Below, one piece after another: positions 1 to 5,334 of a stretch of DNA of 6,375 nt. The translations under genes and the position numbers were made by a program. Position 1 is the first letter of the stretch. Every line of letters starts with the position of its first letter. The notes under the pieces are model-generated. The model worked only from the letters and a program-made list of their open reading frames with translations, did no database searches and was not told where the DNA came from. Source of the stretch: Bacillota bacterium (GTDB lineage: Bacteria; Bacillota; Clostridia; Acetivibrionales; DSM-1351); the NCBI GenBank assembly GCA_023443515.1, contig JAEZUC010000118.1, forward strand, positions 1 through 6,375, written 5' to 3'.

Positions 1-1
1 A

Positions 2-1537
2 CAGTTGACAATGCTTGATAAGGGCTATTGGGAGGTGGTAGATAATACAAGTTTTTTTACTTTACGCCCTAGAGGGGGCGACGAAAGAGGGTTTTATGGT
101 AAGTATACGGGGACACAGTTGACATTAACAGACAGAGTGAAAAAAGGAGATTATGTATACTCCGATGAAGACATTGAGCTGGTAATAGCTGACGTACCTA
201 CTACAGTAGACAAATCTACTCCTGTTGTAGCCGGAGTTAATTCAGCATACACTTTAAATACAAATTATGCTAATCCGTATAGAGCACCAATTCAGAGATT
301 GAGTAACGGTTGGTTTGTAATATTTTATTTGGATGAATCCAATAACGGTGTTTTTAGGGTGAGTAAAGATAACTGCAATAATTGGCAAGACTTAATTATA
401 GTACCCGGACTTAATAATATAGTCACCCACTGTATTACAAGTAAAGGAACTACCTTATACTTGTTAGCAATGGGTTCAACTCCACCCTATTCTTATTTTT
501 ATAAAATTGATGCTACATCGGGACAAGTGTTGAATGTAAGTAACATTTCAATTACAGGATTTAAGTCATTTATGCCGAGTTGTTCGATTATTGTGGATGA
601 CTTGGATGTTATTCATATTGTGTATAATCAACGATATAGTAGCGATTATTATACGTCATATTTGTGGTATACAAAATCCACTAATGGTGGAACAACTTGG
701 ACTACTCCTGTACAGCTAAAAGATGCCAATTATAGTGGCCTTAGCGGTAATTATGAAACAACATCAGGTTACTATATTAGAGACTTAACAACTGTGAAAT
801 TAAAAGATGGTAGCATACGAATAATTTATGGGTTTTATGGTGGGGGTGGATGGAATATGGTTAAATGTCGCAAGGTTGATTCTGACTATCCCGTTGATAT
901 TCATTCATGGCAGGATACAAGTACGGAGTATGCATATCATACTGCGCCAAGTGCAACAGTACTAAGCGATGGAACCATTTATATTGTGTGGGCAGCATAT
1001 CACAAGTATACTTCGCCTTGGTACGAAGGGTATAGGATATTTTCGTGTAAATCAAATGATACCACAGGTACTTCATGGATTAGTAACTACTTGGTTACAT
1101 TTAATTCAGATAAAGAATACTCTATATCACCTACTATTGTTAGTGATTTTTATGATAATATCTATTGTATATATTGTCATAAATTAAACAGTAATAGTTT
1201 ATATCAGATAAAAATGAAAAAACTTATTAGTGACCGCAATTGGGGTAATGAAACAGTTCTAACAACTTCTACAAGCGACCAGTTATATCTACAAGCATGT
1301 GATAATTACAAGTTCTTTACAGAACCAATTATATTTTACAGGGATACTGTGTCAAAACAAATTAATTTTAGGGGCACATTTAAAGAGAGCCCTGAGAGGT
1401 ACGTAATACCATCAATAAATAATGTTACAGAAGAGCAAGATTTAATTGCAGAAGGAAATGGAGCTTTACAAACTCATGGAAATGGCTTAAAAAGATACAG
1501 TGGCTTTGTCAGCCGTAAATCAAAGGGGTGGTCATAA
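2..1537 (+). CDS. Phage tail/adsorption protein with sialidase-type Asp-box motifs (5' partial)
   Basis: This is probably the C-terminal part of a virion tip, tail fibre or adsorption protein. The frame is open to the left edge, and the TTG at 5 and ATG at 11 have no visible ribosome binding site, so the gene very likely begins upstream. Counting from the TTG, residues 1-65 look like the end of a structural domain. Residues 95-460 form a strand-rich region with repeats of the BNR/Asp-box type (SxDxGxxW): SKDNCNNW at 120-127, STNGGTTW at 225-232 and a looser SNDTTGTSW at 350-358. Such motifs mark sialidase-like beta-propellers, which phages use for binding surface glycans. I see no sialidase arginine triad, so binding is more likely than catalysis. 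The tail ends in TGW-type polar sequence just before the next gene. The DNA is very AT-rich. The phage assignment rests mainly on the neighbours (XkdX, XhlA, endolysin). Confidence 0.75.
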   Translation, partial: QLTMLDKGYWEVVDNTSFFTLRPRGGDERGFYGKYTGTQLTLTDRVKKGDYVYSDEDIELVIADVPTTVDKSTPVVAGVNSAYTLNTNYANPYRAPIQRLSNGWFVIFYLDESNNGVFRVSKDNCNNWQDLIIVPGLNNIVTHCITSKGTTLYLLAMGSTPPYSYFYKIDATSGQVLNVSNISITGFKSFMPSCSIIVDDLDVIHIVYNQRYSSDYYTSYLWYTKSTNGGTTWTTPVQLKDANYSGLSGNYETTSGYYIRDLTTVKLKDGSIRIIYGFYGGGGWNMVKCRKVDSDYPVDIHSWQDTSTEYAYHTAPSATVLSDGTIYIVWAAYHKYTSPWYEGYRIFSCKSNDTTGTSWISNYLVTFNSDKEYSISPTIVSDFYDNIYCIYCHKLNSNSLYQIKMKKLISDRNWGNETVLTTSTSDQLYLQACDNYKFFTEPIIFYRDTVSKQINFRGTFKESPERYVIPSINNVTEEQDLIAEGNGALQTHGNGLKRYSGFVSRKSKGWS

Positions 1538-1539
1538 AT

Positions 1540-1836
1540 ATGCCAATAGTTAATTTTAATAGCGTTAAAGAACTTATAGTTAAGTCGGGAACAGTCACAA
1601 TTGATGGGACTGAATATACAGGGGTTGTGGATTGTAGCGGAATTGTTGGCGAACATGATTTTTCATATACTGGTGATTTTTTAATTAAGCCTTTCAATTC
1701 GGATGAAAGTAAAATACTTAATCAAAAGTACAATGAATTACAAAATCAAATAGACAACCTTATAGTAACAAACCTAGATATGAAATCTCAAATTGATACT
1801 ATAGCGGTTGGAAAATTGGAAAGTGTAGGTGAATGA
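1540..1836 (+). CDS. Small phage structural protein with C-terminal coiled coil
   Basis: This 98-residue protein is of unknown function. I chose the ATG at 1540 because AAGGGGTGG sits about 9 bases upstream. A GTG at 1528 in the same frame would overlap the previous gene and lies inside that Shine-Dalgarno sequence. Residues 1-50 contain short beta-strand-like segments (a GTVTIDGTEYTG stretch at 17-28). Residues 53-89 are polar with hydrophobic residues at heptad spacing (I59, Y64, L67, I71, L74, L79, I85), suggesting a coiled coil that could make it an oligomer. It starts 2 bases after the upstream tail gene and ends 3 bases before the XkdX gene, so it is translated as part of the tail operon. 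A baseplate or fibre accessory protein is a guess from position. Confidence 0.72.
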   Translation: MPIVNFNSVKELIVKSGTVTIDGTEYTGVVDCSGIVGEHDFSYTGDFLIKPFNSDESKILNQKYNELQNQIDNLIVTNLDMKSQIDTIAVGKLESVGE

Positions 1837-1839
1837 TAT

Positions 1840-1956
1840 ATGTTTGAACGATTAAAATTTCTATATAGGACAGGAAAAATTTCTTTTGAAAAGCTAGATA
1901 TAGCAATAAGTTTTGGCTGGTTAACAGAGGCCCAAAAGGCTCAAATCATTAAATAA
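1840..1956 (+). CDS. XkdX family phage protein
   Basis: This 38-residue protein matches the XkdX family, named after a gene of the Bacillus subtilis defective prophage PBSX. These very small proteins lie between tail-fibre and lysis genes of many Firmicutes phages, and their function is not known. The visible signature is an N-terminal LxxLYRTGKIS segment (residues 5-15), then a short helix and the GWLTEAQ motif (residues 26-32), where family members usually have KGWIT followed by E/Q. A Shine-Dalgarno AGGTGA lies 7 bases before the ATG, overlapping the end of the preceding gene, whose stop is 3 bases upstream. It is close to family length and looks intact. Confidence 0.85.
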   Translation: MFERLKFLYRTGKISFEKLDIAISFGWLTEAQKAQIIK

Positions 1957-1958
1957 TA

Positions 1959-1999
1959 CATAAGCCAAAAAAGGGGGGGAATCCTTTTTTAGCTTTATG
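1959..1999 (+). repeat. Long imperfect inverted repeat (possible RNA hairpin) between tail and lysis genes
   Basis: Arms 1962-1974 (AAGCCAAAAAAGG) and 1983-1995 (CCTTTTTTAGCTT) pair at 12 of 13 positions around an 8-base loop. With one bulged T the stem extends by CAT/ATG to 1959 and 1999. The left arm runs into seven consecutive Gs. No T-run follows the right arm; the six Ts are inside it, so this is not a textbook intrinsic terminator. It could attenuate late transcription, protect mRNA ends or simply mark a module joint. It lies 24 bases before the XhlA-type ATG. Confidence 0.6.
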
Positions 2000-2022
2000 A
2001 CGTATAGAAGGGAGGTTTGTCA

Positions 2023-2277
2023 ATGACCGGAGAGTGTGGCTATCGTTGTTTAAATGAGGAGAGAATCAGAACGCTGGAGCAAAACCACACCGAGACAAAA
2101 GTGTACGTAAAGGAAATAAAAGAGGATTTGACGGAAATAAAAACAGATATCAAAAAGAGAAACGAAGCAGAAACCAAAACATGGTCTCCCATTGTACTGG
2201 AGCTTGTCAAAGCACTTACTACCGCAATAACAGTAATCGGGGCCATAGTAGGCGCTTTGAAGTTTTCGGGAAAGTGA
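2023..2277 (+). CDS. XhlA-type holin-associated membrane protein
   Basis: This 84-residue protein has the layout of the haemolysin XhlA family, small proteins that work with holins in phage lysis (in PBSX, XhlA acts with XhlB and the amidase XlyA). Residues 9-50 form a charged amphipathic helix with coiled-coil-like spacing (IRTLEQN, VYVKEIKEDLTEIKTDIKK). Residues 57-79 are one hydrophobic membrane helix, and the end is short and basic (FSGK). The ATG at 2023 is preferred over the in-frame TTG at 2017 because AAGGGAGG ends 7 bases upstream and overlaps that TTG. Two cysteines sit near the N-terminus (C5, C9). The endolysin gene begins 11 bases downstream, which supports a lysis role. The related BhlA group has a similar layout, with the hydrophobic part usually first. 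Confidence 0.82.
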   Translation: MTGECGYRCLNEERIRTLEQNHTETKVYVKEIKEDLTEIKTDIKKRNEAETKTWSPIVLELVKALTTAITVIGAIVGALKFSGK

Positions 2278-2288
2278 GATGAGATAAC

Positions 2289-2987
2289 ATGCCTTGTGTA
2301 AAGTTTAAATACCAGGATGAATCCTACGTGTACCCAAAATTAATAAATGCAATTAACATATTATGTATCGCAAAAGGCCGGGACTGCCTCTGTACCTCTG
2401 GCTACAGGAGTGTTGAGAAGCAGAAGACAATTGCAAACGAGGTCCTGGCAGGTAATCCCGGTAGCCAACAGAGAGAAGACGGCTCTGTGTACAGTAAAAA
2501 CGGAGAGTGCCTTGCTGCTGCGTATGGGAAGAGCAATCATTGTTATTGTATAGCAATGGATATCTGTGACAGTTGGTTCAAATTGCTTGAGAACCAGGAG
2601 TTGAAAAAATACGGACTTGTAAAACCTATGAGCTATGAACCCTGGCATGTTCAGCTTCTGGAACACAACGGGCTAAGACTTTTACAAAAGGAAGCAATAA
2701 GGGACAGCCTTTTAAAGGGAGTGAAAAAGGACATGATGGTTAAAGAGTTTCAAGCAGTGACGGGACTTATTGTAGACGGGATTTCAGGCCCCAAAACAAA
2801 AGCAAAAGCCAGAGAGTTGCTAAAAGTATGTCAAAAAATACTTGGTAACGACTTTGGATCAGCCGAGGAAACTGTTCTGGTTACTCAGAAAAATCCTGAA
2901 ATATGGTTGCAGAAGCTTAAAACAGAACGATATTTCCCGCATTTTGTAATGAACATAGTTGAGAGGATGAAAGGAGAACGACTATGA
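2289..2987 (+). CDS. Phage endolysin: M15 family zinc peptidase with peptidoglycan-binding repeat
   Basis: This 232-residue protein should cut the peptide part of peptidoglycan during host lysis. The M15 (VanY/CwlK-like) domain covers residues 10-125. It shows SGYRS at 37-41, the zinc motif SNHCYCIAMD at 82-91 (H84 and D91, family SxHxxGxAxD) and YEPWHVQ at 116-122 (catalytic E117, zinc ligand H120). Residues 148-178 match a PG_binding_1 repeat (VKEFQAVTGLIVDGISGPKT), which normally holds the enzyme on the wall. The usual Gly in the zinc motif is Cys, and the protein has nine cysteines. There is no signal peptide, so release needs a holin, consistent with its neighbours. The ATG has only a weak GATGAG-like binding site. 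The end overlaps the next gene by ATGA. The substrate could be L-Ala-D-Glu or D-Ala-D-Ala; sequence alone does not decide. Confidence 0.9.
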   Translation: MPCVKFKYQDESYVYPKLINAINILCIAKGRDCLCTSGYRSVEKQKTIANEVLAGNPGSQQREDGSVYSKNGECLAAAYGKSNHCYCIAMDICDSWFKLLENQELKKYGLVKPMSYEPWHVQLLEHNGLRLLQKEAIRDSLLKGVKKDMMVKEFQAVTGLIVDGISGPKTKAKARELLKVCQKILGNDFGSAEETVLVTQKNPEIWLQKLKTERYFPHFVMNIVERMKGERL

Positions 2988-3154
2988 AAGAGAAAATAGC
3001 AAAGTTAATTGATGTAAAAACAATAGTTACATTCGTTCTGGTAGGGGCACTGATCGGGTTCATTGTTACAGAAAAGCTGGAGGCCAAGGAGATAGTACCT
3101 TTGACAACAATGGCGGTTTCCTTTTTCTTTGCGGTCAAGCTTAACAAAGTATAA
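2984..3154 (+). CDS. Two-helix holin-like phage membrane protein
   Basis: This 56-residue protein has a basic N-terminus (MKEKIAKLIDVK), a first hydrophobic segment at about 13-28, a short charged turn (TEKLEAKE, 29-36) and a second hydrophobic segment at about 37-53 ending in KLNKV. Small two-helix proteins of this form are common beside endolysin genes in clostridial phages and are annotated as holins or holin-like. A holin makes the membrane lesion that lets the endolysin reach the wall. The start is supported by AAAGGAG about 8 bases upstream, and the ATG overlaps the endolysin stop (ATGA), indicating translational coupling. It may be the pore former, with the XhlA-type protein as partner. 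The family itself is inferred from shape and place rather than a named motif. Confidence 0.78.
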   Translation: MKEKIAKLIDVKTIVTFVLVGALIGFIVTEKLEAKEIVPLTTMAVSFFFAVKLNKV

Positions 3155-3200
3155 CAAAGTTTACCATAATTGTATTTAAAAATAAACAATGGAAAAGGGG

Positions 3201-3229
3201 TTGAATGAAATTAAGAACAGTATTATACT
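3201..3229 (+). promoter_or_regulatory. Sigma-A-type promoter for the 85-residue protein gene
   Basis: A -35 box TTGAAT (3201-3206) and a -10 box TATACT (3224-3229) are separated by exactly 17 bases. Transcription would start near 3236, inside the LexA-like palindrome. It lies about 75 bases upstream of the ATG at 3305. No clear terminator separates it from the upstream lysis genes, so read-through from the late operon is also possible. Confidence 0.7.
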
Positions 3230-3231
3230 AT

Positions 3232-3257
3232 ATAAATAGAACATATGTTCTATTTAT
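3232..3257. promoter_or_regulatory. LexA (SOS) operator: 26-bp perfect palindrome
   Basis: All 13 base pairs on each side are symmetric. The core AGAACATATGTTCT (3238-3251) contains GAACATATGTTC, which fits the Bacillus/Clostridia LexA (DinR) box of the form GAAC-N4-GTTC. It starts 2 bases after the -10 box and covers the predicted start site, a position where a bound repressor would block initiation. A phage repressor using the same half-site cannot be excluded. Confidence 0.75.
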
Positions 3258-3304
3258 GACAAGGAATAAGTGCGAGTACTAATTAAATTGGAGGTAAAAG
3301 GCTG

Positions 3305-3562
3305 ATGGGAGACCAAAGCAGGGGTAAATTAATTGATAATATCATAGAAGGCAGAGTCACTTCCGTATGCAATAGAGAATGTCTTAATAACGGTTATATG
3401 GAACTTCAGAATCAATTAATTGAAACCAGAAAGCGGATAGCCAATGACTTACGTGACGACAAGCTAAGACTTCTGGAAATATACGATAAATTGAACAACG
3501 ATATATCCGAATTAGTATTCAAGGCTTTATACATAGAAGGCTACAAGGATGGAAAGAGCTAG
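3305..3562 (+). CDS. Small helical protein of unknown function, probably SOS-regulated
   Basis: This 85-residue protein is mostly helical and charged. Residues 1-20 begin a helix (LIDNIIEGRV), a short loop carries two cysteines (CNREC, residues 22-26), then residues 30-70 are a long amphipathic helix (QNQLIETRKRIANDLRDDKLRLLEIYDKL) and the end is a FKALYIEGYKDGKS tail. The pattern of a long helical pair followed by an aromatic GF/GY-x-G ending recalls small DUF6809-like proteins of Clostridia, a resemblance I hold loosely. The start has GGAGGT 9 bases upstream. It has its own promoter with a LexA-type operator, so it should be induced by DNA damage. It may be the last prophage gene or the first host gene beside it. 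The stop lies 2 bases from the stop of the opposing gene. Confidence 0.75.
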   Translation: MGDQSRGKLIDNIIEGRVTSVCNRECLNNGYMELQNQLIETRKRIANDLRDDKLRLLEIYDKLNNDISELVFKALYIEGYKDGKS

Positions 3563-3574
3563 CACTAGCTTTTT
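3553..3574 (+). terminator. Short hairpin terminator at convergent gene ends
   Basis: AGCTAG (3557-3562) and CTAGCT (3565-3570) pair perfectly around CA. The stem extends with a G-T pair and A-T pairs to 3553 and 3574. In an RNA the loop would be GCAC. TTTTT follows on the + strand (3570-3574, partly within the stem), so it best serves the 85-residue gene. On the - strand the downstream bases are CTTTCC, a weaker U-tract. Both genes' TAG stop codons are part of the palindrome. Confidence 0.5.
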
Positions 3575-5169
3575 ACCATTGTTATAGCGAATATATGCAT
3601 ATTGGGAAGGTAGGGAAGGGAGATACCTCTTATCCTACCGGGTTTGATTAGTTTATAGGTTTTTGCAAATATTTTTACTTTGGAATTATGAACCTGTATT
3701 TTACCGTCAAGCCGTTCGCAGGCCCTACCTTCCCATGCGACAGTTTCTCCATACAGAGGTTCAAAAACCAATTCTGTAAAGCCTATATTGACTTCTTCCG
3801 TACTACCGTCAATAAACCTGACCGTTATTGATTCCTTAAAACTTCCGAAGTCTGCCGTTCCAAGCAACATTATATTGGTGCAACCAGTGGGGGTGAATTC
3901 CAGTTCCTGGCCTGAACATGAGATATTATCATATTGAATTTCTGATACCTTTGGAAACTTAAACTCCATGTTATCAACTTTCCATATTTCATTAGAAGGG
4001 ATATCATCATATACAAAAAACATCCCTGCACCATTCAGGTTTGCTTTGGCAGTTTCGTCTAGCAAAGCTCCAAAACCCTTATTGTTGAAGTTATTTGATA
4101 AATCTAAATAGGAATAGCTGTTAAAATTTATGCTTTCCGCAACATTAGATACGCTTTTAATATTTTTGGATATATTGTTATTATTATATGAAGTATCTGA
4201 TACCGTTTTAATCAAAAGATTTAGAGTTTCTTTTTCAATGTTAGAAATTTCTCTGATATGGGGTGGGATTTTTGACTTAATAATGGCCTCATTTTTAGTC
4301 AGAATAGCTTTTGTTAAAATTCCTCTCAACACATCCCATTTATAGCTTACCTGCTTTAGCTTTTCGGAAATAGAGAGTAATTCAGTGACACTGTATTTTG
4401 CTGCTATATATTCAAGAAAAATTGCATATTGAAGCCTACCTCTATTTACGGATTGAAGGTTAACGTAGTAGGGCATATCAATAACTCTATTACTTGAAGA
4501 GGTTTCTTTTTCTATACAAAACCCGTTCTCAACACTGACTGCAAAATCTTCCATACTGTAAAAAATACTTTTTCTGCCGTTTTCACCCTCAAGCTTTTTT
4601 ACAGAGGTTAAGACAAGATTTTTCCAATCGTAGTCCAATAGCTCACTTTTAGTTATTTCAAAAATAAACAATACTCCAAGATATCCATTAATAAAATCTT
4701 TAAATTCAAGAATAGCGTTTTTTTGCATAAAGTAGGGGTCAGTACAGTAAAAAACTTCTTTTTCAGTATCAACACCCGTAACGAGGAACCAATGCTTTCC
4801 ATGCTGATTTTTATTGGGATCCCATGAATAATAGAAAGTGTCCATAAAAATTCCTATAGGGTTATCCGCCATAATATGTCTGATTATTACATTTATAACT
4901 TCTTGAGGATTATTTTTATGTTCAAAGGACATTTTAATTCCGTGGTACGAATGGTATAAATCATATATACGACCTCTGTCATCATTTATACAACTACCTG
5001 TTCCATTTAATAAATAATTATTAGTATCAAAAGAAAACCCCCATGATTGTGAATACATTAGAATATAATTCCGCTGATAAAAATTTGATACTGTAATCAT
5101 ACATTCTTCTAAGCAATTGGAAAAATCACTATGAAAGGGCGCTATATCAAGTTGTTTAGAAATATTCAT
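3565..5169 (-). CDS. BtrH N-terminal domain protein fused to a C-terminal beta-sandwich domain
   Basis: The 534-residue protein starts with a domain (about 10-175) like BtrH, the butirosin enzyme that moves an acyl group from a carrier protein to an amine. The fold is related to papain/C39 peptidases. Visible residues are Cys in SNCLEEC (C19, C23), His in GKHWFLVTGVD (H126, strand and loop typical of these enzymes) and Asp-Pro in CTDPY (D144). Residues 180-345 are helical and unassigned. Residues 350-533 fit a beta-sandwich seen behind some glycoside hydrolases: YLDLSNNFNNKGFG (354-367), ANLNGAG (376-382), SGQELEF (419-425) and FIDGST (452-457). No signal peptide is seen. GTGAGG lies 7 bases before the ATG. 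It is a single-gene unit here, with no carrier protein, NRPS or aminoglycoside gene nearby, so its substrate is unknown. It could be an acyltransferase, a peptidase or an inactive binder. Confidence 0.8.
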   Translation of the reverse strand: MNISKQLDIAPFHSDFSNCLEECMITVSNFYQRNYILMYSQSWGFSFDTNNYLLNGTGSCINDDRGRIYDLYHSYHGIKMSFEHKNNPQEVINVIIRHIMADNPIGIFMDTFYYSWDPNKNQHGKHWFLVTGVDTEKEVFYCTDPYFMQKNAILEFKDFINGYLGVLFIFEITKSELLDYDWKNLVLTSVKKLEGENGRKSIFYSMEDFAVSVENGFCIEKETSSSNRVIDMPYYVNLQSVNRGRLQYAIFLEYIAAKYSVTELLSISEKLKQVSYKWDVLRGILTKAILTKNEAIIKSKIPPHIREISNIEKETLNLLIKTVSDTSYNNNNISKNIKSVSNVAESINFNSYSYLDLSNNFNNKGFGALLDETAKANLNGAGMFFVYDDIPSNEIWKVDNMEFKFPKVSEIQYDNISCSGQELEFTPTGCTNIMLLGTADFGSFKESITVRFIDGSTEEVNIGFTELVFEPLYGETVAWEGRACERLDGKIQVHNSKVKIFAKTYKLIKPGRIRGISLPYLPNMHIFAITMVKS

Positions 5170-5275
5170 GTTAAAACCTCACTTTATAAATACATACTAC
5201 TGATACCAATTTTTACAATTGTAGCATTCAATGTAACTTTATAGAAATGTTATCACAAATATAAGTAAACCACAA

Positions 5276-5328
5276 AGAAATAAAAAAGCATATTAATCGA
5301 AAAATTATGAGAATTCGACCAATATGCT
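5276..5328 (-). terminator. Intrinsic terminator of the cyclophilin gene
   Basis: Outer arms AGCATATT (5287-5294) and AATATGCT (5321-5328) pair perfectly. After a 2x2 mismatch, inner arms TCGAA (5297-5301) and TTCGA (5314-5318) also pair. Read on the - strand the hairpin is followed at once by TTTTTT A TTTC (5286 downward), a proper U-tract. It begins 6 bases after the cyclophilin stop and should insulate the BtrH-like gene from it. Confidence 0.8.
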
Positions 5329-5334
5329 CTAGAA

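Noticed and set aside
861..1187. Two overlapping frames of about 70 residues on opposite strands inside the tail gene
   Set aside because: They lie entirely within a well-supported coding region, have no binding sites and no recognisable features.
2040..2666. Several frames of 67-101 residues opposing or overlapping the XhlA and endolysin genes
   Set aside because: They are shadows of two genes with clear family motifs in the + frame.
3144..3163. Short tandem repeat of TAACAAAG at the end of the holin-like gene
   Set aside because: Only two copies in AT-rich DNA, so chance is a sufficient explanation.
2917..3189. 90-residue frame on the - strand over the holin-like gene
   Set aside because: The + strand holds a coupled gene with a good binding site and an ATGA overlap, which explains the region better.
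3165..3190. ATTGT...ACAAT inverted repeat after the holin-like gene as a terminator
   Set aside because: The stem is short, almost purely A-T, and has no T-run after it.
3205..3282. 25-residue reading frame (ATG at 3205) with AAAAGGGG just upstream, spanning the LexA-like palindrome
   Set aside because: The spacing to the binding site is short (4 bases), its ATG overlaps the -35 box and so lies upstream of the predicted start site, and the frame simply reads through the operator.
4130..4345. 71-residue hydrophobic frame on the + strand inside the BtrH-like gene
   Set aside because: The apparent membrane-like sequence arises from antisense reading of Ile/Asn/Lys-rich codons; no ribosome binding site was seen.
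5170..5300. Promoter for the BtrH-like gene
   Set aside because: Several AT-rich hexamers resemble -10 boxes, but none pairs with a convincing -35 at 16-18 bases.
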